This document shows positions 24,091 to 37,005 of a DNA stretch of 64,000 nucleotides, piece by piece (the stretch's first letter is position 1; every line of letters begins with the position of its first letter). A program made the translations under genes and the position numbers. The notes under the pieces are model-generated. The model saw only the letters and a list, made by a program, of their open reading frames with translations. It ran no database searches and had not been told where the DNA came from. The stretch is from Massilia sp. Root418. Its GTDB lineage: Bacteria > Pseudomonadota > Gammaproteobacteria > Burkholderiales > Burkholderiaceae_D. The stretch spans positions 124,001-188,000 of the forward strand of contig NZ_LMEC01000021.1 in NCBI RefSeq assembly GCF_001425265.1, in the 5' to 3' direction.

Positions 24091-26633
24091 GGGCTGGGGG
24101 CGCCGTCCAAGGCGCCCACGCCGCTCACGCCGCTCACGCCGCTCACGCCGTCCACCGGCAGCAAGCCGGCCCGCTGCCAGGCCGGCGCGACGGCGAAGCT
24201 GGCGGTCCAGGGCAGCACCTCGCCGGCCGGCATGGGCCGCGCAATGCCATAGCCTTGCGCCAGGTCGCAGCCCAGGCGCATCAGCTGGGCGCCGTGTTCC
24301 ACCGTCTCCACCCCTTCCGCGATCACGCTGCGGTTGAAGGCGCGCGCCAGGCCGATCACGGCCGACACCAGGTGCAAATCGTCGCGGTCCACCAGCATGT
24401 TGCGCACGAAGCTCTGGTCTATCTTCAGCACTTCGGCCGGCAGCCGCTTCAGGTAGGACATGGACGAGTAACCGGTGCCGAAATCGTCCAGCGCGAAGCG
24501 GATGCCGAGCGCCTGGCATTCCAGCATGATGCTGCGCACGTGGCCGATGTCCGCCAGCGCCGACGATTCCAGGATTTCCAGCTCCAGCATGCGCGGCGGC
24601 ACGCCGGGGAATTCGGCCAGGATGGCGGTCAGGCGCGCCACGAAATCGGTGCGCTGGAAATGGCGCGCGGCGATGTTCACGCTCACCACCCAGTGCGGAT
24701 GGCTGGCGCGCCACAGCTCCAGCTGGCGCAGCGCGTGGCGCAGCACCATGTCGCCGATTTCCACGATCAGGTCGGTGTGCTCCACCACCGGCAGGAACTC
24801 CATCGGCCCGACGATGCCGCGCTGCGGATGGCGCCAGCGCAGCAGCGCCTCCATGCCGATGATGCGGCCGGCGCGCATGTCCAGCTTGGGCTGGTAGTAC
24901 AAGCACAGTTCCTCGGCGCGCAGCGCATTGCGGATCTCGGTGCGGCGGTTGTGGTGGGTGCGCACCTGCTCGTCCAGGTGCGCGTCGAAGTAGTGCACCT
25001 TGTTGCGGCCGGTGAGCTTGGCCTGGTACAGCGCCTGGTCGGCGTGGCGCAGCAGGTTGTCGGCGCTGATGTCGCCGCCCTGGTAGAGCGTGACGCCGGC
25101 GCTGGCCGGCACCGAGATGGTCTGGGTCTCGCAATGGTAGGGCCGCGCCAGCAGCGCGAGCAGCTGCGCCAGGGTGCGCTCGACGGCCGCCTGGCCCGGC
25201 TGGTCCGGCAGCAGCAGCGCGAATTCGTCGCCGCCCAGGCGCGCGGCGTAGTGGCGCGGCCCGGCAAAGCTGTGCAGACGGCCGGCGGCCTGCTTGAGGA
25301 TTTCGTCGCCCAGCGCATGGCCGCCGCGCTCGTTTACCTGCTGGAAGTGGTCCAGGTCCAGCATGCACACGGCCAGCATGGCATTGCCGTCGCCGCCCTG
25401 GCGCGCCAGTTCCAGTTCGTGCTCGAAGCGCGCCGCCAGCGCGCTGCGGTTGGGCAGGCCGGTCAGCAGGTCATGCTGGCTTTGCCAGGACATCTGCTGG
25501 ATCAGCTGCTTCTTCTCGCTCACGTCGCGGAACACCAGCACCGCGCCCTGCACCGCGCCTTCGCGGCCTTTCTCGTTGCGGCGGATGGCCGCCACCGTGT
25601 ACTCGATGACGAAACTGGCGCCGGACTGCTGGCGCAAGGTCTGGTTCTTCGCGCGCACCACCGGACCGCCGGCGTAGATGCTCTGCATGGTGCGCTTGAG
25701 CGCCTGGTGGCCGAAGTTGTTGGCCAGCGTGAACACGGCGTGCAGCTGCTTGCCGCGCGCCTGCTCTTCGCTGTAGCCGGTGAGCTGCTGCGCCGCCTCG
25801 TTCATGCTGCCGATGCGGCCATCGAGGCCGGTGGCAATGACGGCTTCGCCGATCGACGACAGCGTCACTTCGATGCGCTCCTTCTGGTCCTGCAGCGATT
25901 GCACCAGCGCCTGCACCTGGCTGGCCATGCTGTTGAAGGTGCTGGCCATGGTGCGCGCTTCGGGCGAACCGCTGACCGGCATGCGCACGCCCAGGTCGCC
26001 GTTCTGGAAGCGGCCGGTAGCGCTCTCAAGGCGCAGCTGCATGCGCCGGTTCAGGAAGATCAGCAGGCCAAGCAGCACGTAGATGGTGATGATGTTCAGC
26101 GCGGAGATTACCGCCTGCTGGCGCAGGGCGCGCCACACGCGGTTCAGCGGCTGGGTGGGGTGGAACCACAGCGACAGCGTGCCCGGGGGCAGGGCGGCGC
26201 TGCCGGTTCCAACCTCATGCAGCGGCACGCGCAGGTTCAGGTAGAGCGGCTCGATGGCGGTCAGCCTGCCCAGCCAGGCGGGGGGCATGGTGTCCTGCTG
26301 GGGCGGGACGCCGGCCGAGGCGGCCACCGCGCCGGCATGCTCCCAGCGCACCATGGCCAGGTCCGGGTCGTGCGCGGCGGCGCCGGCCAGCAGGGCGGCG
26401 ATGGCGACGTCGTTGCGTTCGCGCTGCAGGGGCTTGAGGGCGGCGGCCAGATATTGGCCCAATTGCTGGGCCTCGATTTCGTAGCGCTGGCGCGCGGCGG
26501 CCGATTCGGATTCGGTCATCAGCGTGTAGCGCACGCTGACGATGATAGTTACTAGCAATAGAATAGGGATGAAAAGCCTGGCATAAATCCCCATGCGCAT
26601 CCACAAAGACAGCAATTTCCCCAACAGTGGCAT
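24060..26633 (-). CDS. Membrane GGDEF/EAL protein with HAMP and PAS domains
   Basis: An 857-residue protein. Helix 1 (RLFIPILLLVTIIVSV) and helix 2 (ALNIITIYVLLGLLIFL, near residue 180) enclose a periplasmic sensor region of about 140 residues. A HAMP-like segment, a PAS domain (SIGEAVIATGLDGRIGSMNE), a GGDEF domain (RLGGDEFALLLP, near 469) and an EAL domain (IGMEALLRWRH, near 595) follow. Both signatures are intact, so it could make and break c-di-GMP; which activity dominates cannot be told. The tail has a VSG tripeptide repeat from a 9-bp tandem repeat. It lies 72 bp downstream of the HD-GYP gene on the same strand and overlaps glcF by 31 bp. Confidence 0.92.
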   Translation of the reverse strand: MPLLGKLLSLWMRMGIYARLFIPILLLVTIIVSVRYTLMTESESAAARQRYEIEAQQLGQYLAAALKPLQRERNDVAIAALLAGAAAHDPDLAMVRWEHAGAVAASAGVPPQQDTMPPAWLGRLTAIEPLYLNLRVPLHEVGTGSAALPPGTLSLWFHPTQPLNRVWRALRQQAVISALNIITIYVLLGLLIFLNRRMQLRLESATGRFQNGDLGVRMPVSGSPEARTMASTFNSMASQVQALVQSLQDQKERIEVTLSSIGEAVIATGLDGRIGSMNEAAQQLTGYSEEQARGKQLHAVFTLANNFGHQALKRTMQSIYAGGPVVRAKNQTLRQQSGASFVIEYTVAAIRRNEKGREGAVQGAVLVFRDVSEKKQLIQQMSWQSQHDLLTGLPNRSALAARFEHELELARQGGDGNAMLAVCMLDLDHFQQVNERGGHALGDEILKQAAGRLHSFAGPRHYAARLGGDEFALLLPDQPGQAAVERTLAQLLALLARPYHCETQTISVPASAGVTLYQGGDISADNLLRHADQALYQAKLTGRNKVHYFDAHLDEQVRTHHNRRTEIRNALRAEELCLYYQPKLDMRAGRIIGMEALLRWRHPQRGIVGPMEFLPVVEHTDLIVEIGDMVLRHALRQLELWRASHPHWVVSVNIAARHFQRTDFVARLTAILAEFPGVPPRMLELEILESSALADIGHVRSIMLECQALGIRFALDDFGTGYSSMSYLKRLPAEVLKIDQSFVRNMLVDRDDLHLVSAVIGLARAFNRSVIAEGVETVEHGAQLMRLGCDLAQGYGIARPMPAGEVLPWTASFAVAPAWQRAGLLPVDGVSGVSGVSGVGALDGAPSPYPALPAASN
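24121..24147. repeat. 9-bp tandem repeat inside the GGDEF/EAL gene tail
   Basis: Three perfect copies of CCGCTCACG, each encoding Val-Ser-Gly or its frame equivalent on the minus strand, lie 20 codons before the stop. In-frame units can change copy number without breaking the gene. Confidence 0.8.
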
Positions 26634-26705
26634 AGGTTTCCGTCCAGCCCTAAATCGTTCCCATTCACATTATTACGTAAAAGGCACAATGCCAAGCCCA
26701 TTATT

Positions 26706-31159
<4,454 letters not shown>

Positions 31160-31206
31160 GATGTGCGGGCGGGGGCGGGCCCCGCCGGGGTAAAGCCGGG
31201 ACGGAC

Positions 31207-31692
31207 CTATTCGGCCAGCAGGCGCGCGATGTCGTCCGCCAGTTCTTCCGGCTTGGTGGTGGGGGCGTAGCGCTTGTAGACGGTGCCGTTCTTGCGGATC
31301 AGGAACTTGGTGAAGTTCCACTTGATGCCTTCGGTGCCCAGCAGGCCGGGCGATTCCTTTTTCAGGTACTGGTACAGGGGATGGGCGCCGCTGCCGTTCA
31401 CGTCCACCTTGGCGAACATGGGGAAGCTCACGCCGTAGTTCTTTTCGCAAAAGGCGCCGATCTCGTCGGCCGAGCCGGGCTCCTGGGCGCCGAACTGGTT
31501 GCAGGGGAAGCCCAGCACCACCGCGCCCTGGTCCTTGAACTGCTGGTACACCGCTTCCAGGCCCTGGTACTGCGGCGTGAAACCGCACTTGCTGGCGGTG
31601 TTCACGATCAGCAGCACCTTGCCCCGGTACTGCGCCAGGTCGGCGGGCGCGCCGGCCAGGGTGTCGGCCTTGAAATCGAATACCGTGCTCAT
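31207..31692 (-). CDS. Glutathione peroxidase family protein (thioredoxin-type)
   Basis: A 161-residue cytoplasmic peroxidase that reduces H2O2 and organic hydroperoxides. The active site is Cys36 in NTASKCGFTPQ with partners in GFPCNQFGAQEPG (Gln66) and KWNFTKFLI (Trp and Asn). Cys82 in FCEKNYG is the resolving Cys of BtuE-like, thioredoxin-dependent members, so thioredoxin is a more likely donor than glutathione. Its ATG 31692 lies in the second unit of a 14-bp tandem duplication of ribosome-binding site plus start (31690-31716). The MHYT kinase gene starts 47 bp downstream. Confidence 0.93.
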   Translation of the reverse strand: MSTVFDFKADTLAGAPADLAQYRGKVLLIVNTASKCGFTPQYQGLEAVYQQFKDQGAVVLGFPCNQFGAQEPGSADEIGAFCEKNYGVSFPMFAKVDVNGSGAHPLYQYLKKESPGLLGTEGIKWNFTKFLIRKNGTVYKRYAPTTKPEELADDIARLLAE

Positions 31693-31716
31693 GTGCTTCC
31701 TTTCATGTGCTTCCTT
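31690..31716 (-). repeat. Tandem duplication of the peroxidase ribosome-binding site and start
   Basis: CATGTGCTTCCTT occurs at 31690 and again at 31704, a 14-bp period. Read on the minus strand each unit is AAGGAAGCACATG, a Shine-Dalgarno and start codon. The first unit opens a five-codon frame (Met-Lys-Gly-Ser-Thr) whose TGA overlaps the peroxidase ATG, and it also overlaps the pilU stop. Confidence 0.75.
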
Positions 31717-32851
31717 AAATGATGTTCAGGTGCTCGGTGCCGGCCGACAGGTCGCGCGTCTTGGCGGCCTTGCCTTCCAGCTTGATGGCCAGGCGCAGGT
31801 CGTTGACGGAATCGGCATTGCGCAGCGCGTCCTCGTAGCTGATCACGTCCGCCTCGTACAGGTCGAACAGCGACTGGTCGAAGGTCTGCATGCCCAGCTC
31901 GCGCGACTTTTTCATCAGCTCCTTGATCTCGTGCACCTGGCCCTTGAAGATCATGTCCGAGATCAGCGGCGAATTGAGCATGATCTCGATGGCCACCGCG
32001 CGGCCCTTGGTTTCCTTGCGCGGCACCAGGCGCTGCGACACCATGCCTTTCAGGTTGAGCGACAAGTCCATCAGCAGCTGCTGGCGGCGCTCCTCGGGGA
32101 AGAAATTGATGATGCGGTCGAGCGCCTGGTTGGCGCTGTTGGCGTGCAGGGTGGCCAGGCACAGGTGGCCGGTTTCGGCGAAGGCGATGGCGTGGTCCAT
32201 GGTCTGGCGGTCGCGGATCTCGCCGATCTGGATCACGTCCGGCGCCTGGCGCAGCGTGTTCTTCAGCGCCACCTCCCAGTCGTCCGTGTCCACCCCCACT
32301 TCGCGCTGCGTAATGATGCAGTTGCGGTGCGGATGCACGAATTCCACCGGGTCCTCGATGGTGATGATGTGGCCGTAGCTGTTCTCGTTGCGGTAGCCCA
32401 CCATGGCCGCCAGGGTGGTCGACTTGCCCGAACCGGTGGCGCCCACCATGATCACCAGGCCGCGCTTGGACATTACCACGTCCTTTAGCACTTCCGGCAG
32501 GCCCAGTTCCTCCAGCTTGGGAATCGCGGAGTTAATCGTGCGCAGCACCATGCCCACGGCGCTCATCTGCACGAAGGCCGACACGCGGAAGCGCCCCAGG
32601 TCGCCGGGGCTGATGGCGAAGTTGGCCTCCTTGGTCAGCTCGAAGCCGGCGGTCTGCTTGTCGTTCATGATGGAGCGGGCCAGGTCCGAGGTGTGGGCCG
32701 CGGTCAGCGGCTGGGCCGACACCGGGGTCATCTTGCCGTCGATCTTCATGGCCGGCGGGAAGCCGGCCGTGATGAACAAGTCCGAACCGTTCTTGCTGAC
32801 CATCAGGCGCAGCAGGTCGAACATGAATTTTGAAGCCTGGTCGCGTTCCAT
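31715..32851 (-). CDS. pilU: Type IV pilus retraction ATPase PilU
   Basis: A 378-residue hexameric ATPase of the PilT/PilU family. The N-terminus (FDLLRLMVSKNGSDLFITAG) and SKRGLVIMVGATGSGKSTTL (Walker A) are visible, with Asp box IITIEDPVEF, Walker B IQIGEIRDRQTM and His box HLCLATLHANSA. The C-terminus lacks the AIRNLIRE motif of PilT, and IFKGQVHEIKELMKKS replaces it, which places it as PilU, the accessory ATPase that helps PilT retract pili. I chose ATG 32851 to give the family N-terminus. It lies 14 bp after the end of pilT, in the usual pilT-pilU operon. Confidence 0.92.
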   Translation of the reverse strand: MERDQASKFMFDLLRLMVSKNGSDLFITAGFPPAMKIDGKMTPVSAQPLTAAHTSDLARSIMNDKQTAGFELTKEANFAISPGDLGRFRVSAFVQMSAVGMVLRTINSAIPKLEELGLPEVLKDVVMSKRGLVIMVGATGSGKSTTLAAMVGYRNENSYGHIITIEDPVEFVHPHRNCIITQREVGVDTDDWEVALKNTLRQAPDVIQIGEIRDRQTMDHAIAFAETGHLCLATLHANSANQALDRIINFFPEERRQQLLMDLSLNLKGMVSQRLVPRKETKGRAVAIEIMLNSPLISDMIFKGQVHEIKELMKKSRELGMQTFDQSLFDLYEADVISYEDALRNADSVNDLRLAIKLEGKAAKTRDLSAGTEHLNII

Positions 32852-32865
32852 CTCGTGTGCTTTCG

Positions 32866-33909
32866 TCAGCCCGGGAAGTTGTCGGGGATCTTGGCGGCGT
32901 TGCGCGCGGCGGCCGGCGAGATCAGGTTGCGGCGCACCAGGTCGGTCAGGTTCTGGTCGAGGGTCTGCATGCCGACGTTGCTGCCGGTCTGGATGGCCGA
33001 GTACATCTGCGCGATCTTCGCTTCGCGGATCAGGTTGCGGATGGCCGGCGTGCCGACCATGATCTCGTGCGCGGCCACGCGGCCGGAGCCGTCCTTGGTC
33101 TTGAGCAGGGTCTGCGAAATGACCGCCTGCAGCGATTCCGACAGCATGGCCCGCACCATCTCCTTTTCCTCGGCCGGGAACACGTCCACGATGCGGTCGA
33201 TGGTCTTGGCGGCGGACGAGGTGTGCAGCGTGCCGAACACCAGGTGGCCGGTTTCGGCGGCCGACAGCGCCAGGCGGATGGTTTCCAGGTCGCGCAGCTC
33301 GCCCACCAGGATGGCGTCCGGGTCTTCCCGCAGCGCCGAGCGCAGCGCGTTGTTGAACGACAGCGTGTGCGGTCCCACCTCGCGCTGGTTGATCAGGCAT
33401 TTTTTCGAATCGTGCACGAACTCGATCGGGTCTTCGATGGTGAGGATGTGGCCGTACTCGTTTTCGTTGAGGTGGTTGACCATGGCCGCCAGGGTGGTGG
33501 ACTTGCCCGAGCCGGTCGGCCCCGTCACCAGCACCAGGCCGCGCGGCTTGAGCGCGAACTCGGCGAAGATCTTGGGCGCGTTCAGTTCTTCCAGGCTGAG
33601 GATCTTGGACGGAATCGTGCGCAGCACGGCGGCCGCGCCGCGTTCCTGGTTGTAGGCGTTGACGCGGAAGCGCGCCAGGCCGGGAATGGCGAAGGAAAAA
33701 TCGCACTCCAGCATTTCCTCGTAGGCCTTGCGCTGGCCGTCATTCATGATGTCATAGATCATGCCGTGCACGTCCTTGTGCTCCAGCGGCGGCAGGTTGA
33801 TGCGGCGCACGTCGCCGTGCACGCGGATCATGGGCGGCAGGCCGGCGGACAGGTGCAAATCGGAGGCTTTGTTCTTGACGGAGAATGCGAGTAATTCGGA
33901 GATGTCCAT
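32866..33909 (-). CDS. pilT: Type IV pilus retraction ATPase PilT
   Basis: A 347-residue hexameric ATPase that powers pilus disassembly at the inner membrane and so twitching motility and DNA uptake. It opens DISELLAFSVKNKASDLHLSAG and carries Walker A TGPTGSGKSTTL, Asp box LTIEDPIEF, Walker B ILVGELRDLETI, His box HLVFGTLHTSSA and the PilT-specific C-terminal motif PAIRNLIREAKI. It is divergent from yggS over 68 bp, as in many proteobacteria, and runs into pilU. Confidence 0.96.
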   Translation of the reverse strand: MDISELLAFSVKNKASDLHLSAGLPPMIRVHGDVRRINLPPLEHKDVHGMIYDIMNDGQRKAYEEMLECDFSFAIPGLARFRVNAYNQERGAAAVLRTIPSKILSLEELNAPKIFAEFALKPRGLVLVTGPTGSGKSTTLAAMVNHLNENEYGHILTIEDPIEFVHDSKKCLINQREVGPHTLSFNNALRSALREDPDAILVGELRDLETIRLALSAAETGHLVFGTLHTSSAAKTIDRIVDVFPAEEKEMVRAMLSESLQAVISQTLLKTKDGSGRVAAHEIMVGTPAIRNLIREAKIAQMYSAIQTGSNVGMQTLDQNLTDLVRRNLISPAAARNAAKIPDNFPG

Positions 33910-33977
33910 TTATAATCCCAGTGCTGCGTTTCGGGGGAAGGCCTGCGGAACCGGCCCAACCAGCCAGCCCGATGATT

Positions 33978-34688
33978 ATGTCCAGAATAGCCCAGAACTT
34001 GCAAGCAGTGATCAGTACAATTGTTGCCTCCGAGCACGAGGCGGGCCGCCCGGCGCAGTCCGTGCGCCTGCTGGCCGTGTCCAAGACGTTCGGGCCGGAG
34101 GCGGTACTGGAAGCGGTGCAGGCGGGGCAGCGCGCCTTTGGCGAAAACTACCTGCAGGAGGGCGTGGACAAGATCCGCGCGCTGGCTGCGGCCACGCCCA
34201 TGCCGGACCAGGCACTGGAGTGGCATTTCATCGGGCCTATACAAAGTAACAAGACGCGGCCCATCGCCGAGCATTTCGACTGGGTGCACACGGTGGAGCG
34301 CGAGAAGATCGCGCTGCGCCTGAACGAGCAGCGCCCGGCCGGGCTGGCGCCGTTGAATATATGTTTGCAAGTGAACATCAGCGGCGAAGCGAGCAAGAGC
34401 GGCGCGGCGCCGGACCAGGTGCTGGCGCTGGCGCAAGCGGTGGCCGGGCTGCCGAACCTGCGCCTGCGCGGGCTGATGGCCATCCCGGAGCCGGAAGACG
34501 ATTTCGACAAGCAGCGCGCGGCATTCCGCCGCGTGCGCGAACTGTGTGACGCGCTGCGCGCGCAGGGCCTGGCGCTCGACACGCTGTCCATGGGCATGTC
34601 CGGCGATTTGCGGGCGGCGGTGCTGGAAGGCGCCACCATCGTGCGGGTGGGCAGCGCCATTTTCGGCGCGCGCAACTACGCTATCTAA
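33978..34688 (+). CDS. yggS: Pyridoxal phosphate homeostasis protein YggS
   Basis: A 236-residue cytoplasmic protein that binds PLP on Lys36 in VRLLAVSKTF in a TIM-barrel like alanine racemase domain I, but has no racemase activity; it buffers free PLP and affects amino-acid balance. Further marks are RAFGENYLQEG, WHFIGPIQSNKT, VNISGEASKSG and LSMGMSGDLRAAV. ATG 33978 gives the family N-terminus; an ATG two codons earlier is also possible. proC follows after 15 bp, the usual partner. Confidence 0.92.
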   Translation: MSRIAQNLQAVISTIVASEHEAGRPAQSVRLLAVSKTFGPEAVLEAVQAGQRAFGENYLQEGVDKIRALAAATPMPDQALEWHFIGPIQSNKTRPIAEHFDWVHTVEREKIALRLNEQRPAGLAPLNICLQVNISGEASKSGAAPDQVLALAQAVAGLPNLRLRGLMAIPEPEDDFDKQRAAFRRVRELCDALRAQGLALDTLSMGMSGDLRAAVLEGATIVRVGSAIFGARNYAI

Positions 34689-34703
34689 AAGGACAGGACA
34701 AGT

Positions 34704-35609
34704 ATGAAAATTGCATTCATCGGCGGCGGCAATATGGCCGCCGCACTGATCTCCGGCCTGGCCGGCAAGCTGACCGCCGGCGCCAACATCCACGTGGTGG
34801 ACCCGAACGCGGCGGCGCTGGACAAGCTGCGCGCGCAGTTCGGCGTGAGCACCTCGGCTGCGCTGCCGGGCGCGCCGCATGCGCCGGACGCCGGCGTGGC
34901 GGCAAGCGACGAGGCCGCAGCCGCAGCTGCGGCGGCCTACCAGGCCGTGGCCAGCGCGGACGTGATTGTGCTGGCGGTGAAGCCGCAGAGCATGCGCGAA
35001 GTGGCGGAGCAGCTGCGGCCGCTGCTGCCGGCCAAGGGTGTGGAAGGCGGGCCGCTGCTGGTGTCGATTGCGGCGGGCATCCGCGCGGCCGACCTGTCGC
35101 GCTGGCTGGGCGGCTATGCGGCCATCGTGCGCTGCATGCCGAACACGCCGGCGCTGATCGGCATGGGCATTACCGGCATGGCGGCGTCGGACGGCGTGAG
35201 CGCGCAGCAGCAGGCGGCGGCCGATGCCATCATGAAAGCGGTGGGCGGCACGGTGTGGCTGGACGATGAAAGCAAGATCGACGCGGTGACGGCGGTCTCG
35301 GGCAGCGGTCCGGCGTATGTGTTCTATTTTATCGAGGCGATGCAGAAGGCGGCCGAAGAACTGGGCCTGAGCGCGCAGCAGGGCAAGGAGCTGGCGCTGG
35401 CCACCTTCGCCGGCGCGGCGCAGCTCGCGGCGCAGTCGGACGAGCCGGTGTCGCTGCTGCGCGAGCGGGTGACGTCGAAGGGCGGCACCACGTACGCGGC
35501 GCTGAGCAGCATGGCCAGCGACGGGGTGGCCGAGGCGATCGGACGCGCCATGCAGGCCGCGGCCGCGCGCGGACAGGAGCTGGGCCGCGAGTTTGGCGGG
35601 GGAGGTTAG
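34704..35609 (+). CDS. proC: Pyrroline-5-carboxylate reductase
   Basis: A 301-residue NAD(P)H-dependent enzyme for the last step of proline synthesis. It has the Rossmann motif IAFIGGGNMAAALISGL, then VLAVKPQSM, and the C-terminal active site DAVTAVSGSGPAYVFYFIEAM and LRERVTSKGGTT. It is about 30 residues longer than the usual 270 because of an Ala-rich stretch near residues 52-82 (for example SDEAAAAAAAAYQAV), an insertion after the first Rossmann strand pair. A ribosome-binding site (AAGGACAGGA) precedes the start, and the gene is co-directional with yggS. Confidence 0.93.
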   Translation: MKIAFIGGGNMAAALISGLAGKLTAGANIHVVDPNAAALDKLRAQFGVSTSAALPGAPHAPDAGVAASDEAAAAAAAAYQAVASADVIVLAVKPQSMREVAEQLRPLLPAKGVEGGPLLVSIAAGIRAADLSRWLGGYAAIVRCMPNTPALIGMGITGMAASDGVSAQQQAAADAIMKAVGGTVWLDDESKIDAVTAVSGSGPAYVFYFIEAMQKAAEELGLSAQQGKELALATFAGAAQLAAQSDEPVSLLRERVTSKGGTTYAALSSMASDGVAEAIGRAMQAAAARGQELGREFGGGG

Positions 35610-35624
35610 GCCGGTTGCGGCGCT

Positions 35625-35663
35625 GGCGGGTTACGCGTGGCGTGCCACGCTAACCCGCCCTAC
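35625..35663 (-). repeat. REP hairpin, copy 5 (longest inner stem)
   Basis: GGCGGGTTA and TAACCCGCC feet, bulged C, inner stem GCGTGGC/GCCACGC around GT, and a CTAC end that reads GTAG on the minus strand. Sixteen paired bases make it the strongest hairpin of the set. It begins 15 bp after the proC stop. Confidence 0.9.
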
Positions 35664-35689
35664 ATGGGACGTGACGCTGGGACGTGACG

Positions 35690-35702
35690 CGCGGGTTAGC
35701 GC
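35690..35702 (+). repeat. Partial REP (copy 6) that supplies the DUF883 stop codon
   Basis: Only GCGGGTTAGCGC of the foot remains, with no partner arm. The TTA at 35696-35698 is the TAA stop of the DUF883 gene on the minus strand, and its last codons (Gln-Arg) also fall in it. Confidence 0.6.
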
Positions 35703-36049
35703 TGGGTGGCGCCGATCAGCAGGCCGGCCAGCACGCCGACTGCGGCGCCCACCGCCACCGCGCCCCATGGATGGTCGTGGACATAGGTGTCGGTGGCCTT
35801 GGCGGCCAGCTTGCTGCGCGCCAGCATGCTGTCTTCCAGCCGCAGCAGGTCGGTCTTGGCGGTCTGCAGGGTTTCCTTGAAGGCCGTCTTGGCGTGTTCG
35901 ATCTCGGCGCTGCCGTCCTTGACGGCCGTGTTCAGCCATTGTTCGGCGTCGGTGACGGCGTCGCGCAGGTGGCTCAACAGGCGTTCGCGGTCGGCGCTGG
36001 TGTCATCGCGCAAGGTGCTGCCGCTGGCGTGCTTGGTAGTCTGGTCCAT
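35696..36049 (-). CDS. DUF883 (ElaB/YqjD-type) membrane-anchored protein
   Basis: A 117-residue protein with a long amphipathic, charged coiled coil (about residues 20-85, for example LLSHLRDAVTDAEQWLNTAV and SAEIEHAKTAFKETLQTAK) and one C-terminal membrane helix (WGAVAVGAAVGVLAGLLIG) rich in small residues. This is the ElaB/YqjD layout; those E. coli proteins are tail-anchored, bind ribosomes in stationary phase and depend on RpoS. No promoter pattern for that was checked here. The stop codon lies in a partial REP. Confidence 0.85.
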   Translation of the reverse strand: MDQTTKHASGSTLRDDTSADRERLLSHLRDAVTDAEQWLNTAVKDGSAEIEHAKTAFKETLQTAKTDLLRLEDSMLARSKLAAKATDTYVHDHPWGAVAVGAAVGVLAGLLIGATQR

Positions 36050-36114
36050 GGATAGCCTCTATGCTGTGGTGGATAAGCCAGGGATGGCCTGCCTGCCTGT
36101 CGCGGTCCCGGCGC

Positions 36115-36969
36115 CTACCTCAGCGCGTAGTCCAGCGCGATGCCCGCAAACACTGCCGCCCCCAGCCAGTTATTGTGCCGGAACGCGGCAAAGCAGGGCG
36201 CACGTTCGCGGCCGCGTATCAGCGTGTAATGGTAGGCCGCGATGCCGGCCGCCACCGCCAGGCCCAGGTGGAAGGGCCAGCCCAGGCCGAACTGGCGGCC
36301 CGCCACCAGCAGCATGCCCAGGTTCACCGCGTAGCACAGCATGACGATGGCCACGTCGTAGCTGCCGAAAGTGATGGCCGAGGTCTTGATGCCGATCTTC
36401 AGGTCGTCGTCGCGGTCCACCATGGCGTATTCGGTGTCGTACGCCACGGCCCAGAACACATTGGCCGCCAGCAGCCACCACGCCACGGCCGGCACCGCGC
36501 CCTGCACGGCGGCAAACGACATCGGAATGCCGAAGCCGAAGGCGATGCCCAGGTAGGCTTGCGGGATGGCGAAGAAGCGCTTGAAATAGGGGTAAGTGCC
36601 GGCAATGACGACGGCTGCCACGCTGAGCTGCTTGGTCAGCGCGTTGAGCGGCAGGATCAGCAGGAAGGCCAGCACGGCCAGGGTGGCGGCCACGGCCAGC
36701 GCTTCCTTGCCGCTGATGCGCCCGCTGGTGATGGGGCGTTCCGCGGTGCGCTTGACGTGGCGGTCGAAATCCTGGTCGGCGTAGTCGTTGACGGCGCAGC
36801 CGGCCGAACGCATCAGCAGGGTGCCCAGCGAGAAGATCAGCAGCAGGCGCCAGTCCGGCACGCCGCCGCTGGCCAGCCATAGCGCACTCAAAGTGGGCCA
36901 CAGCAGCAGCACCGTGCCGATGGGTTTGTCGAGGCGTACCAGGCGGAAGTAGAGCTGCAGCTTGTTCAT
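36115..36969 (-). CDS. ubiA: 4-hydroxybenzoate polyprenyltransferase
   Basis: A 284-residue inner-membrane enzyme with about nine helices. It attaches the polyprenyl chain to 4-hydroxybenzoate in ubiquinone synthesis. Both Asp-rich motifs are present: NDYADQDFDRHVKRTAERP and DTEYAMVDRDDDLKIGIKT, in the family spacing. I chose ATG 36969 rather than a GTG three codons earlier; neither has a clear ribosome-binding site. It lies 36 bp downstream of the end of oxyR on the same strand. Homology to ubiA covers the whole length. Confidence 0.94.
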   Translation of the reverse strand: MNKLQLYFRLVRLDKPIGTVLLLWPTLSALWLASGGVPDWRLLLIFSLGTLLMRSAGCAVNDYADQDFDRHVKRTAERPITSGRISGKEALAVAATLAVLAFLLILPLNALTKQLSVAAVVIAGTYPYFKRFFAIPQAYLGIAFGFGIPMSFAAVQGAVPAVAWWLLAANVFWAVAYDTEYAMVDRDDDLKIGIKTSAITFGSYDVAIVMLCYAVNLGMLLVAGRQFGLGWPFHLGLAVAAGIAAYHYTLIRGRERAPCFAAFRHNNWLGAAVFAGIALDYALR

Positions 36970-37005
36970 CGCGTTCACGTCAGGGCAAAAGCGCGATTAT
37001 AGACC

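Noticed and set aside
24121..24147. Short tandem repeats as a possible CRISPR array
   Set aside because: Units are 9 bp, directly joined, in frame and inside a gene; there are no spacers or cas genes.
31160..31588. Longer N-terminus for the MHYT kinase, starting at 31588
   Set aside because: The extra 143 residues are an out-of-frame reading of the glutathione peroxidase gene; ATG 31159 gives the normal MHYT start.
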